Below are positions 39,635 to 47,683 of a stretch of DNA of 64,000 nt, one piece after another. The notes beneath the pieces were generated by a model, which saw only the letters and a program-made list of their open reading frames with translations, searched no databases and was not told the origin of the DNA. A program made the translations under genes and the position numbers. Source of the stretch: Deinobacterium chartae (lineage in GTDB: Bacteria > Deinococcota > Deinococci > Deinococcales > Deinococcaceae); the NCBI RefSeq assembly GCF_014202645.1, contig NZ_JACHHG010000001.1, forward strand, positions 248,001 through 312,000. The letters are read 5' to 3'. Numbering within the stretch: the first letter of the stretch is position 1; each line of letters begins with the position of its first letter.

Positions 39635-40332
39635 CAGAAGGTCACCTCCTGTTGCACCGGGTGTAGCAGCAGTTCGTCCACCCGCAGGTGCGGCGGCTGC
39701 GACAGCACGTAAACGACCGCCTGCGCGATATCTTCGGCGCGCAGCCAACCGTGCTTGTGCGCCTCGCCCTGCTGCGTATCCGCGAAGTAGGTGTCCACCA
39801 TCCCCGGGCGGATCTCGGTGACCCGCAGGCCGTACGCCTGCCCCTCGTAGGCCAGCGCGCGGGTCAGCGCCCGCTGCGCGAACTTGGAGGCGGTGTAGAG
39901 GGCTCCGCCGGCAAAGGTACGGTCCGAGACATCCGAGGTGACGTTGATCACCGAGGCGTCCCGCCGCGCCTGGAAGTGCGGCAGCAGCGCCTGGGTGACC
40001 AGCAGGGTGCCCAGCACGTTGGTGTCCATCACCCGGCGGTAGTCCTCGAGCGTGATCTCCTCGGTGGGTTTAAAAACGCCGACACCGGCGTTGTTGATCA
40101 GGGCACTCGCCCCGAGTTCGGCGGCGCGCGCGCCAAACGCACGGGCAGCGGCGGGATCGGTCACGTCCAGCGACACGGCGGTGAGATTCGGATGCGGCAG
40201 CGCCTCGAGGGCGCTGACATCGCGCGCTCCGGCAACAACGCGCGCGCCCCGCTCGAGCAGCGCCCTCACGACGGCTTGCCCAATGCCGCGACTGGCTCCG
40301 GTCACGGCGACGGTGTGGTGGCTCAGGTCCAT
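39634..40332 (-). CDS. short-chain dehydrogenase/reductase
   Basis: A 232-residue SDR with cofactor motif [14 protein letters not shown], a catalytic Ser in [10 protein letters not shown] and YTASK (catalytic Tyr and Lys). The classic length and the [10 protein letters not shown] segment suggest preference for NADP(H), but the substrate is not readable. TAAGAT lies 6 nt before the ATG, so the gene is probably leaderless. It overlaps the deaminase gene. Confidence 0.88.
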   Translation of the reverse strand: MDLSHHTVAVTGASRGIGQAVVRALLERGARVVAGARDVSALEALPHPNLTAVSLDVTDPAAARAFGARAAELGASALINNAGVGVFKPTEEITLEDYRRVMDTNVLGTLLVTQALLPHFQARRDASVINVTSDVSDRTFAGGALYTASKFAQRALTRALAYEGQAYGLRVTEIRPGMVDTYFADTQQGEAHKHGWLRAEDIAQAVVYVLSQPPHLRVDELLLHPVQQEVTF

Positions 40333-40338
40333 GCGGGC

Positions 40339-40344
40339 ATCTTA
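40339..40344 (-). promoter_or_regulatory. leaderless -10 box of the SDR operon
   Basis: TAAGAT on the minus strand, 6 nt before the ATG at 40332. Confidence 0.55.
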
Positions 40345-40448
40345 GCGGATCGCGCCCGGCTCTGAGGCCAGGGCCGCTTCTGACAGGCGTGCGTGCGTTA
40401 AGGAGCGGCCAATGCGGCGCAGCTTCCGGGTCAGGAGCGGGAGCAGGC

Positions 40449-40454
40449 TATACT
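40449..40454 (+). promoter_or_regulatory. leaderless -10 box of the methyltransferase gene
   Basis: TATACT 7 nt before GTG 40462; no ribosome site between. Confidence 0.55.
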
Positions 40455-40461
40455 GGCCCGT

Positions 40462-41631
40462 GTGAGAGTGAAGGTCAAGGCCGGTAAGGAAAAGAAACTG
40501 CTAAACCACTACCCGTTCGGGCACGCGGGCGACATCCTCGAGGCAGAAGGACAGGCGGCCCCGGGTGAGGTGGTGGACGTGGTCAGCGAGAGCGGAACCT
40601 TCGTGGGCCGGGCCTACTTCAACGCGCACGCCCCCACACCGCTGCGCATGCTGACCCTCAAGCGCGAGCCGGTGGACCGCGCCTTTTATGCGGCGCGGGT
40701 GAAGCGGGCACTGGCGCGGCGCGAGGGGCGCGTCCAAGGAACCCAGGCGCTGCGGGTGGTGCACGGCGAGGCCGACGGGATACCCGGCGTGATTGCCGAC
40801 CTGTTCGGCGAGGTGCTCAGCGTGCAGATCCGCAACGCCGGGGCCGAGGCGCACCGCGACCTGATCCTGGCCGCGCTGCGGGAGGCGACCGGAGCGAGCG
40901 CGGCCTTCGAGCGCTCCGAGACGGTCGAACGCCGCAAGGAGGGCCTCGAGGCGCGCAGCGGGGTGCTGTGGGGCGAGCTGCCCGAAACGGTGGAGTTCGA
41001 AGAGGACGGGCTGCGTTACCGCTTCTCACCGCTGGGCGGCCAGAAGACCGGCTTTTACCTGGATCAGCGCGACAACCGCCGCCTGATGAGCGCCCTGGTT
41101 CGCGAGGGCGATCGCTTCCTGGACGTGTACAGCTATACCGGCGGCTTCTCGCTGCTTGCCGCCCGCGCCGGAGCGCAGGCCCTGGCCGTGGACAAAGACG
41201 CGCTGGCGCTCTCGACCCTCGAGGCAACCGCGCGCGCCAACGGCTTGGACAAACGGGTGGGCATGCGGCTCGGTGACGCGCTGAAGGTTCTCGAGCAGCT
41301 CGAGAACGAGGGCCGCCGTTTTCATCACGCCGTACTCGACCCGCCGACTCTGGCCAAGCGCAAAGACGACGTGCCCGGCGCCAAGCGCATCTTCACCGAG
41401 GGGGCCGCGCGGGTGATGCGCATGCTCGAGCCGGGAGGCCACCTGCTCATTTCGACCTGCGCGCACTACATCCGGGTAGAGGACCTGCTCGATGCGGCGC
41501 GGCTGGCGGCGGGGCAGGCGGGCCGCACGGCCGAGGTGCTGAACGTGACCTATCAGCCCGCCGACCATCCCTGGATGCTGCTGGTGCCCGAGAGCCTGTA
41601 CCTCAAGTCGCTGCTGCTGCGCCTCGAGTAG
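40462..41631 (+). CDS. RlmI-like 23S rRNA cytosine-C5 methyltransferase
   Basis: A 389-residue SAM-dependent enzyme with an N-terminal PUA domain (KVKAGKEKKLLNHYPFGHAGDILEAEG), the EEHP-type linker (LPGVIADLFG-like HGEADGIPGVIADLFG), SAM motif LDVYSYTGGFSLLAARAGA and catalytic PPTLAKRK region followed by STCAHYI with the Cys expected for cytosine-C5 methylation. Relatives are RlmI in E. coli and RlmO in Thermus, which modify cytosine 1942 or 1962. Target inferred from family. Starts at GTG. Confidence 0.88.
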   Translation: MRVKVKAGKEKKLLNHYPFGHAGDILEAEGQAAPGEVVDVVSESGTFVGRAYFNAHAPTPLRMLTLKREPVDRAFYAARVKRALARREGRVQGTQALRVVHGEADGIPGVIADLFGEVLSVQIRNAGAEAHRDLILAALREATGASAAFERSETVERRKEGLEARSGVLWGELPETVEFEEDGLRYRFSPLGGQKTGFYLDQRDNRRLMSALVREGDRFLDVYSYTGGFSLLAARAGAQALAVDKDALALSTLEATARANGLDKRVGMRLGDALKVLEQLENEGRRFHHAVLDPPTLAKRKDDVPGAKRIFTEGAARVMRMLEPGGHLLISTCAHYIRVEDLLDAARLAAGQAGRTAEVLNVTYQPADHPWMLLVPESLYLKSLLLRLE

Positions 41632-41677
41632 CTTGCAGCTCGGGAGCTGCGCGCCACATCCCCGCCTCCGCTCGGCG

Positions 41678-41683
41678 TACCCT
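41678..41683 (+). promoter_or_regulatory. -10 box of the gene at 41689
   Basis: TACCCT 5 nt before the ATG; the GGGGT in between could also serve as a ribosome site. Confidence 0.35.
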
Positions 41684-41688
41684 GGGGT

Positions 41689-41994
41689 ATGAGCATCGAC
41701 TTTCCCTCTCCCCCGGCTCCGGATTACGCGGGCGGCTGCACCACCGAGCCCGCCTCGTTCGCGCTCGACTTTTACGCCGAGCGCTGGCGCGCCGACGTGC
41801 GCGTCGGTGACCGGGTTCTGGAAAACGTGGTGGTGTTCCAGGTTCTCAAGGACCTCAAGGCGGCCCTGGAAGCGGGGCAGGCGGCGGTGTCACGCGCCGA
41901 TTATGAGGCGGCGCGCGAACGTTTTTTGCAAACGGCGGGAGCGCAGCTCGAGCGTGAGGGCGGACGCCGTGAGTGGCTGGCGCGCGAGCTGTAA
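41689..41994 (+). CDS. hypothetical protein
   Basis: A 101-residue soluble acidic-basic protein without signal or membrane segment. It ends in a helical region (ADYEAARERFLQTAGAQLEREGGRREWLAREL). No family recognised. It follows the methyltransferase by 57 bases with its own -10 box and converges on the next small membrane gene. Confidence 0.55.
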   Translation: MSIDFPSPPAPDYAGGCTTEPASFALDFYAERWRADVRVGDRVLENVVVFQVLKDLKAALEAGQAAVSRADYEAARERFLQTAGAQLEREGGRREWLAREL

Positions 41995-42012
41995 GGCACG
42001 GCGCAGGGCTTC

Positions 42013-42243
42013 TCAGCCGTCCGGCGCGGAAGCGACGTGATCCGGACTCGGCGTGCGGGGATACGGCATGATTTCCTCGAGCAGGCGTGCGCGGGCCTCG
42101 CGCGCTTCGGCGGCCTCGAGGCGGGCCCGCTCGAGGCGCACCCGGGTAACCTGCAGCTGCTCGGCGAGATACAGGATGTAGAGCATGGCGCCAAAGAGCG
42201 CAGTCCCCAATACGACGAGGATAACAGTAGTAATAAAACCCAC
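42013..42243 (-). CDS. small membrane-anchored coiled-coil protein
   Basis: A 76-residue product starting at GTG 42243: one N-terminal helix (GFITTVILVVLGTALFGAMLYILYL) and a charged amphipathic helix (LQVTRVRLERARLEAAEAREARARLLEEI), then a proline-rich tail. Size and layout recall small scaffold proteins that assist membrane complexes. Family unknown. Confidence 0.5.
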   Translation of the reverse strand: MGFITTVILVVLGTALFGAMLYILYLAEQLQVTRVRLERARLEAAEAREARARLLEEIMPYPRTPSPDHVASAPDG

Positions 42244-42400
42244 CTCACTTCACGCGGCATATCGACCGCTGATGAATCGGGGCGCTTGGCTCCATAACTT
42301 CATGATAGCCGCTTAATCGCTTTCCAAACACGGTCAAACGACCCGAATCGCCGGATGCCGGTTGTGCGCGGATTTTCATCGCTCCGTCAACGGGCAATTC

Positions 42401-42415
42401 GTGTTCACTGAACAC
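42401..42415. promoter_or_regulatory. 15-bp perfect palindrome GTGTTCA-C-TGAACAC
   Basis: Seven-base arms around one central base in the 246-bp gap between two minus-strand small genes. It resembles a dimeric repressor or activator site; no regulator gene is adjacent. Confidence 0.4.
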
Positions 42416-42489
42416 ATCCGGTTGCCGCCCGGACCCACGCGGCCCTCTCAAAGCGGCCAAGGCGCGCGCGAAGCTGTCCAAACGGCCTC

Positions 42490-42921
42490 TCAGCGCGCGT
42501 GCATTTCGGTCGCCATCGGTTCGGGAGCGTCGAACCAGGACTTGTACGTTCCCTTGGCGATGATGCGGTACATCTGGCGCGGCGTGATGCGGTAGCGACC
42601 GATCACGTCCGCGCGGTAGCGCGTACGAAGCTCGGCGGCCCGGCGCGCATAGGCGTGCAGCTGGTCGGGCAGGCGGTACTTGGACGCCGCCTCGAGCGCC
42701 GCTCGCCGGTCGGCCTCGGTCAGGGCCCGAAAGATCTCGCGCTGTTTGACCGGGGGAATGCCGTCTTCCTCGAGCGGGTCAGCCGTGCGGGGCGGGACGG
42801 CTACCGAGCCCGCAGCCGACGCCTGCCCCGGATGCCCGGGGAAACGGTTCAGGTAGGAAGAGCCCCCCGTAACGAGGACCGTGACGCTCAGTGCGCCCAG
42901 GAAGACCGCGGAGGGAGTCAT
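42490..42921 (-). CDS. hypothetical exported or membrane-anchored protein
   Basis: A 143-residue protein beginning MTPSAVFLGALSVTVLVTGGSSYL (signal anchor), followed by a low-complexity Pro/Ala linker and a helical domain with VKQREIFRALTEADRRAALEAASKYRLPDQ and RYRADVIGRYRITPRQMYRIIAKGTYKSW. I chose ATG 42921 because TAAACT lies 4 nt upstream and a longer frame to 43050 lacks support. The final helical region is basic and may bind nucleic acid or a partner; no family recognised. Confidence 0.55.
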   Translation of the reverse strand: MTPSAVFLGALSVTVLVTGGSSYLNRFPGHPGQASAAGSVAVPPRTADPLEEDGIPPVKQREIFRALTEADRRAALEAASKYRLPDQLHAYARRAAELRTRYRADVIGRYRITPRQMYRIIAKGTYKSWFDAPEPMATEMHAR

Positions 42922-42998
42922 AGTAAGTTTATCGTTGCACGGAGCAGTCAGCGCATAAATCAGGCGCGGGTAAACTTTTCTTTGGGATTGAACATTTC

Positions 42999-44267
42999 CT
43001 AAAGGCCTGAGGTCAGGCAGCCCGGATTCAGCTCCTCGGGCGTGCGACAACCTGCGAGCGCCAGGGTCAGGTCCAGCTCGGCCCGCAGGTTCTGAATCAC
43101 CTCCCGCACTCCTGCTTCCCCGGCCAGGGCCAGCCCGTAGACATACGGCCGCCCGATCAGCACCGCCCGGGCACCGAGGGCCAGCGCCTTGAACACGTCT
43201 GCGCCGCCACGTACCCCGCTGTCGAACAGCACCGGCAGCGGCCCGGCAGCGGCCACCACTGCAGGCAGGGCGTCTAAGGCCGCCACCGCTCCATCGACTT
43301 GCCGCCCCCCGTGGTTCGAGACGATCAGCCCATCCATCCCGGCCTGCGCAGCTGTGCGCGCATCGTCCGGGTGCAACACGCCCTTGAGCAGCAGCGGCAG
43401 ACCGGTCATTTCACGCAGGCGTGCGAGGTCTTCCCAACGCAGCGAAGGCCGCGAGTAGGTAGCGATGAAACGGGCCACTGCCCGGCGCATGTCGGCCAGC
43501 GACAGCCGGTACGCGCGCCCCTTGAGCGCCAGCTCACGCGCGGCGAGCAGGGTCGCCGGACGCAGCGGAGCCGCTTCTGCCTGCGGCAGCGGCTCACCGA
43601 GGCGGCTGCGGAACACCGGGTCGCTCAGGTACTGCGCGATTCCCTGCCCGCGCAAAAACGGGAGCGAGCCCAGCGCCAGGTCGCGTGGCCGCCAGCCGAG
43701 CACGGTGGTATCCAGGGTCAGCACGATCGCCGAGCAACCGCTGCTCTCGGCGCGGCGCACAAACGAGCGGGTCAGGTCGTCGTCGGTGCTCCAGTACAGC
43801 TGGAACCAGCGCGGAGCGTCTCGCATCGCCCGGGCACAGACCTCCATGGGCACGCTGGCCTGCGAGGAGAACACGAACGGCACCCGCTCGGCGGCGGCCG
43901 CGCGCGCCACGGCCAGATCGGCCTCGCGGTGCGCCGCCTCGAGCACCCCGATGGGGGCGAGCAGCAGCGGTGCGGGCAAGCGGGCGCCCAGCAGCTCCAC
44001 CTCGAGGCTGCGGCTCGAAGCGTCGCGCAGCACCCGGGGAACGATGCGCCAGCGCTCGAAGGCCGCTCGATTGGCGAGCGCCGTGGCCTCGCTGCCGGCG
44101 CTGCCCGCCACGTAAGCATAGCCCCGGGCACCCATGGCGCGGCGGGCAGCCGCCTCGAGCGCGGCCGCTTCGACCGGCACACGCGGGAGCTCGCCCGCCA
44201 GCCCGCGCACATAGATGCGCGCCTGACGCGCGCGGCCGTCTCCGACCGGATTCTTGCTGGAGGTCAT
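42999..44267 (-). CDS. FMN-dependent alpha-hydroxy-acid oxidase (lactate 2-monooxygenase type)
   Basis: A 422-residue TIM-barrel flavoprotein. It shows the family N-terminus ([31 protein letters not shown]), [54 protein letters not shown], the FMN/substrate motif [19 protein letters not shown] and [18 protein letters not shown]. It oxidises lactate or a similar 2-hydroxy acid with O2; which product forms is not certain. TATAGT lies 6 nt before the ATG (leaderless). Confidence 0.9.
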   Translation of the reverse strand: MTSSKNPVGDGRARQARIYVRGLAGELPRVPVEAAALEAAARRAMGARGYAYVAGSAGSEATALANRAAFERWRIVPRVLRDASSRSLEVELLGARLPAPLLLAPIGVLEAAHREADLAVARAAAAERVPFVFSSQASVPMEVCARAMRDAPRWFQLYWSTDDDLTRSFVRRAESSGCSAIVLTLDTTVLGWRPRDLALGSLPFLRGQGIAQYLSDPVFRSRLGEPLPQAEAAPLRPATLLAARELALKGRAYRLSLADMRRAVARFIATYSRPSLRWEDLARLREMTGLPLLLKGVLHPDDARTAAQAGMDGLIVSNHGGRQVDGAVAALDALPAVVAAAGPLPVLFDSGVRGGADVFKALALGARAVLIGRPYVYGLALAGEAGVREVIQNLRAELDLTLALAGCRTPEELNPGCLTSGL

Positions 44268-44273
44268 GCGCTG

Positions 44274-44279
44274 ACTATA
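44274..44279 (-). promoter_or_regulatory. leaderless -10 box of the hydroxyacid oxidase
   Basis: TATAGT on the minus strand, 6 nt before the ATG at 44267; divergent from ssb. Confidence 0.55.
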
Positions 44280-44332
44280 CCGCGTAGCTCCGGCCTCCTC
44301 TTTTCAATTTCAACCTGATATGTTAGACTGAA

Positions 44333-44349
44333 TTACGCTAATAACATAG
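44333..44349. promoter_or_regulatory. possible RDRM (DdrO operator) upstream of ssb
   Basis: TTACGCTAATAACATAG, an imperfect 17-bp palindrome 41 nt before the ssb ATG. It resembles the radiation/desiccation response motif of Deinococcus, which as I recall has TTATGT and ACATAA arms: the right arm matches in 5 of 6 bases, the left in 4 of 6. ssb of D. radiodurans belongs to that regulon. Confidence 0.45.
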
Positions 44350-44389
44350 CGTGTCGTCCATTTCGCCTGAACGCAAGGAGAACACAGTT

Positions 44390-45262
44390 ATGGCCCGAGG
44401 CATGAACCACACGTACCTGATCGGCACGCTCACCCGCGACCCCGAACTGCGCTACACCGCCGCCGGGGTGGCCTTCACCGAGGTCACCGTCGCCGGCGAA
44501 GACCACATCACCGCGCACGACGGCACCGCGCGCCAGCTCCCCTGGTATCACCGCGTCAGCTTCAGCGGTCGTCCTGCCGAAGCGATCGCCGAAGCCTACC
44601 GCGCCGGGGCCTCGGTCCTGATCGAAGGCAGCCTCGAGTACCGCAGCTGGGAAACCCCCGACGGCCACAAGCGCAGCGCGGTAGGCATCCGGGGCGCCCG
44701 CCTCGAGGGCATCACCGATGCCCCAGAACCGCTGCGCGACGGCGCAGGAGGCTTCCGCATGCCCGGCGGCATGAACCAGGCCCTCCTGATCGGCAACCTC
44801 ACCCAAGCCCCCGAACTGCGCTACACCCCCTCGGGCGACGCGGTGCTGCGCCTCTCGCTGGCCGTCAACGAATCCTGGCGCGACGAGAGCGGCCAGTGGC
44901 AGACCCGGCCGCACTACCTCGAAGTTACGCTGTGGCGCGAACTGGCCGAGCAGATGGCAACCCTGAGCAAGGGGGACCCGATCATGGTGGCCGGGCGCGT
45001 TACCAGCGAGAGCTGGACCGACCGCGAGGGCGCACGGCGCTACGCGACCCGGGTCGAGGCCACCCGCGCCGAGCGACTGACGCGCGGTCCGCTGCTGACC
45101 GTGGCGACCAGCAGCGCCGCAGCGGACGCGAACGCAGCAGAGGCGAGTCCGGCACCGGGCCCACAGCCCGCCCCCCTCCCCCCCGAGCGCGCCAAAAGCG
45201 GCAGTGCCCGCACTGGACGCAAATCCAAGGCTGCGGTCGGCGGCGAAGACCTCCCCTTCTGA
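44390..45262 (+). CDS. ssb: single-stranded DNA-binding protein with two OB folds
   Basis: A 290-residue SSB carrying two OB domains in one chain: MNHTYLIGTLTRDPELRYTAAG (first) and GGMNQALLIGNLTQAPELRYTPSGDAVLRLSL (second), then a Pro/Ala-rich linker and the acidic tip GGEDLPF that recruits repair proteins. Two OB folds per chain are the Deinococcus-Thermus form, which works as a dimer. ATG 44390 has AAGGAG 9 nt upstream; an earlier in-frame start at 44351 adds 13 unconserved residues. A possible RDRM site lies upstream and a strong terminator follows. Confidence 0.95.
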   Translation: MARGMNHTYLIGTLTRDPELRYTAAGVAFTEVTVAGEDHITAHDGTARQLPWYHRVSFSGRPAEAIAEAYRAGASVLIEGSLEYRSWETPDGHKRSAVGIRGARLEGITDAPEPLRDGAGGFRMPGGMNQALLIGNLTQAPELRYTPSGDAVLRLSLAVNESWRDESGQWQTRPHYLEVTLWRELAEQMATLSKGDPIMVAGRVTSESWTDREGARRYATRVEATRAERLTRGPLLTVATSSAAADANAAEASPAPGPQPAPLPPERAKSGSARTGRKSKAAVGGEDLPF

Positions 45263-45268
45263 AGCTTT

Positions 45269-45306
45269 CTGGCCCCGGGCTACCTACCGCCCGGGGCCAG
45301 CTTTCC
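45269..45306 (+). terminator. terminator of ssb
   Basis: A perfect 12-bp stem CTGGCCCCGGGC / GCCCGGGGCCAG with an 8-nt loop, followed by CTTTCC, 6 nt after the stop. Confidence 0.8.
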
Positions 45307-45328
45307 ATGCATCCCGCCCGGTATGGCC

Positions 45329-46162
45329 TCAGGCCTCAGGATCGCCGGGCGGGCCTTCTTCCCGGTCGATCGCGGCGGTCCAGATCTCCACGTCCTGCTC
45401 GGTCATCCGCACCCGCTCCTCGAGGCGGACGTCCCGGTCGCCCCACAGTTCGACATCGGGCAGGTACTGGGCGCGCGACAACAGCGTGCCCTGGCACAGG
45501 TCCCCCTCGGAAGCGGGGTGGCCCACCTCCTTCTCGAGGCGCGCGGCCAGCTTGCGCATCACCTCGGTCGGAATGCGGTCGCGCAGCCCGGGGTACACGA
45601 ACCCGAACAGCACCAGGTGCGCGTACAGCACCCGCCAGAACGGCCCGAAGCGTCGGAGCAGGCGAGGCCAGTCCATGCTCTCGGCCTGGGCACGCAGCAG
45701 GTGAGCCACGTCGGCACCGTCGTAACGCTCGCGCTCCTGCACGAACGCCTTGTGCCACAGCAATTCCTCGGGCGGCACCAGCAGCACCGGCACGCCCATC
45801 ACCACGCCGGTTCGCGCGTGCCGGAACCACGCTTCGTCCACCACACCGATGCCATTTCCCGAGCTGTAGATCAGGTCCACGAACAGCTCGCCGCAGTACG
45901 CCTTGGCCAGCCAGTGCGGGTACGGGTGGTCCGGCTGGCAGCCCACCGGCTCCAGGGCTCTGAGCGCACGGGAAACGTCGGGCTCGCACAGGTACACGTC
46001 CAAGTCCTTGGTGTGGCGCTCGATGCCGGTGTACTGCGCAAAAGCGTAGGCACCGCCCACCATGTAGCGCACGCCCGCGTCACGCAGCGCCTCGAGCGAG
46101 CGGCGGTAAAACGCGCGCGTCTGCTCGTCGAGCCCGGCGTCCATGGGTCGCACGGTGGTCAC
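45329..46162 (-). CDS. nucleotidyltransferase-like protein
   Basis: A 277-residue protein starting at GTG 46162 inside the phosphoesterase stop. The part YMVGGAYAFAQYTGIERHTKDLDVYL has the GG and D-x-D layout of the nucleotidyltransferase superfamily (kanamycin/AbiEii-like set), followed by FVDLIYSSGNGI as the third carboxylate region. The C-terminal helical half is unassigned. It may transfer a nucleotide to a protein, RNA or small molecule. Coupled to a phosphoesterase gene, so the two could add and remove a group, but this is only inference. Confidence 0.6.
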   Translation of the reverse strand: MTTVRPMDAGLDEQTRAFYRRSLEALRDAGVRYMVGGAYAFAQYTGIERHTKDLDVYLCEPDVSRALRALEPVGCQPDHPYPHWLAKAYCGELFVDLIYSSGNGIGVVDEAWFRHARTGVVMGVPVLLVPPEELLWHKAFVQERERYDGADVAHLLRAQAESMDWPRLLRRFGPFWRVLYAHLVLFGFVYPGLRDRIPTEVMRKLAARLEKEVGHPASEGDLCQGTLLSRAQYLPDVELWGDRDVRLEERVRMTEQDVEIWTAAIDREEGPPGDPEA

Positions 46163-46950
46163 GGCATCACCCCGCCCGCTGCGGGTTCCCCGGACGGCTC
46201 CACCTCGAGGGCCAGCACCCGAAACGGCGGCTGATCGGGGAAATGGCGGTTCATCACCGGCATCGAGACGTTGTACACCGGCACGCCCGAAACCGTGCGG
46301 CCCTCGGGGCTGCCCCCGTGCGCGTGCCCGTGCAGCACCGCCGAGACCGGGTGGCGCTGCAGCGGCTCCTCGAGGCGGCTGTTACCCAAAAAGGCCATGA
46401 TCTCCGCCGGTTCGCCCTCGACCGTGTCGCGGATCGGAGCGTAGTGCAGCAGGGCGATGCTCTGCGGGGTACGCAGGCGGGCGAGCGCGGCCTCGAGCTT
46501 GAGGGCCTCGTCGAGCGCCTCGCGTACAAAGCTCTTGATGGCGGCCTCTCCCCAAGATCCCAGGGTGAAGCGACCAAAGCCCCCGGCGAAACCTTTGGCC
46601 CCGGCGATGCCCACGCCGTGTATCTCGATCGCCTCCCCGTCGAGCACGGTCACTCCCACGCCCTGCAGCACCTCGCGCACCGCGTCTTGTTGTCCGGACT
46701 CGTAGTCGTGGTTCCCCAGCACCGCCACGACCGGCACGCGCACCGCGGCCAGCTCGCGCGCCAGCACCTGAGCTTCCTCGGGCAGGCCGTAGTCGGTCAG
46801 GTCACCGCACAGCAGCAGCGCGTCGGCCGCTTCGTTTACCGCAGCGAACAGGGACTGGTAGTTCCCCTGGGAGGTTTTGGTGCAGTGCAAGTCGCCCAGC
46901 GCGGCGAAACGCACCGTGGGACGCCCTTTGGCAGTGTCGCGCTTGGTCAT
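46159..46950 (-). CDS. metallophosphoesterase
   Basis: A 263-residue calcineurin-like enzyme: FAALGDLHCTK (DxH), LLLCGDLTDYG (GD), VLGNHDYES (GNHD), ALLHYAPI (H) and VLHGHAHGG (GHxH) complete the two-metal site. It is longer than the enzyme at 35594 and not obviously its paralogue. TACGCT lies 5 nt before the ATG. It overlaps the nucleotidyltransferase-like gene by 4 bases. Confidence 0.85.
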   Translation of the reverse strand: MTKRDTAKGRPTVRFAALGDLHCTKTSQGNYQSLFAAVNEAADALLLCGDLTDYGLPEEAQVLARELAAVRVPVVAVLGNHDYESGQQDAVREVLQGVGVTVLDGEAIEIHGVGIAGAKGFAGGFGRFTLGSWGEAAIKSFVREALDEALKLEAALARLRTPQSIALLHYAPIRDTVEGEPAEIMAFLGNSRLEEPLQRHPVSAVLHGHAHGGSPEGRTVSGVPVYNVSMPVMNRHFPDQPPFRVLALEVEPSGEPAAGGVMP

Positions 46951-46955
46951 GCTTC

Positions 46956-46961
46956 AGCGTA
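46956..46961 (-). promoter_or_regulatory. leaderless -10 box of the phosphoesterase/nucleotidyltransferase pair
   Basis: TACGCT on the minus strand, 5 nt before the ATG at 46950. Confidence 0.4.
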
Positions 46962-47161
46962 CGGAAGCCGGGCGAGCGCGGTTTGAGATTCGCCCTAAGG
47001 CCAGGGTTCGTGCCATAAGACGAATCTTGCCCAAACCCTCATGAGCGTTCTTTTGTGCGGTATTCGCTGGACCCGCGGTGGAGCCCCCCGTAATCTCGAT
47101 GAAATTCTTCGCTCCTGGCGCGCAAATACGCCACCCAGACCTGCTTACAGAGAGCCCGACC

Positions 47162-47608
47162 ATGCAGAGTCGCAATATCCTTGACCTCTACCGCTCGCGC
47201 CCCGACCCCACGCTGCTGTTCGAGGCGCTGTGCCGCCTCAACCCCGAACGCTTCCGCCTGCGCCTCGAGGGCGGCTACCTGCTGCTCAGCCACCTGCCGG
47301 GCCGCAGCCTGGTGGTCGCCAGCGCCCGCCGCCTGCGTCAGGCGCAGCGGCTGCGAACCTTTTTGCACTACGGCCTGGCCGATCACGGCTGGTTGCCGCA
47401 CCTCGAGGAACACGAAGACGGTACGGTCACGGCCACCGTCCTCGATGCGCACGCCGACGTGCCGCACCCGCTGGGAAGCGCGACCCTGCCGCACGACCAC
47501 GGTGCTCTGGAGGCCTCCACCGCAGCGCTGGCCCTGGCCTACCTCGCAGCCCTCGAGGCGCAGCCACCGTGCGCCCCACCCCCGCATGAACAGGTGGCCC
47601 GTTCGTAA
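47162..47608 (+). CDS. hypothetical protein
   Basis: A 148-residue soluble protein. It begins MQSRNILDLYRSRPDPTLLFEALCRLNPERFRL and has an Arg-rich middle (SARRLRQAQRLRTFLHYGLADHGWLPHLEEHEDG) and an Ala-rich end. I chose the ATG at 47162; an in-frame ATG at 47078 lacks a site. No family recognised. The His-rich late part (ADVPHPLGSATLPHDHG) could bind metal. Confidence 0.55.
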   Translation: MQSRNILDLYRSRPDPTLLFEALCRLNPERFRLRLEGGYLLLSHLPGRSLVVASARRLRQAQRLRTFLHYGLADHGWLPHLEEHEDGTVTATVLDAHADVPHPLGSATLPHDHGALEASTAALALAYLAALEAQPPCAPPPHEQVARS

Positions 47609-47641
47609 CCTTAAACCTCGCAGACCGGCGTAAGCTGAGAC

Positions 47642-47683
47642 ATGCTGCGCTCGGTGTCGTCTTGCGCCCGAACCGGATCATGA
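47642..47683 (+). CDS. possible 13-codon leader peptide
   Basis: ATG 47642 lies 5 nt after TAAGCT (47631-47636), the spacing of leaderless genes here, and opens the frame MLRSVSSCARTGS. Its TGA overlaps the ATG at 47680 of the following gene (ATGA). It may be a leader peptide coupling translation, or mark a frameshift at the true gene start. Confidence 0.35.
   Translation: MLRSVSSCARTGS

Noticed and set aside
42245-42481. 78-codon minus-strand frame in the gap before the small membrane gene
   Set aside because: No ribosome site or domain; it would overlap the palindrome and likely promoter region.
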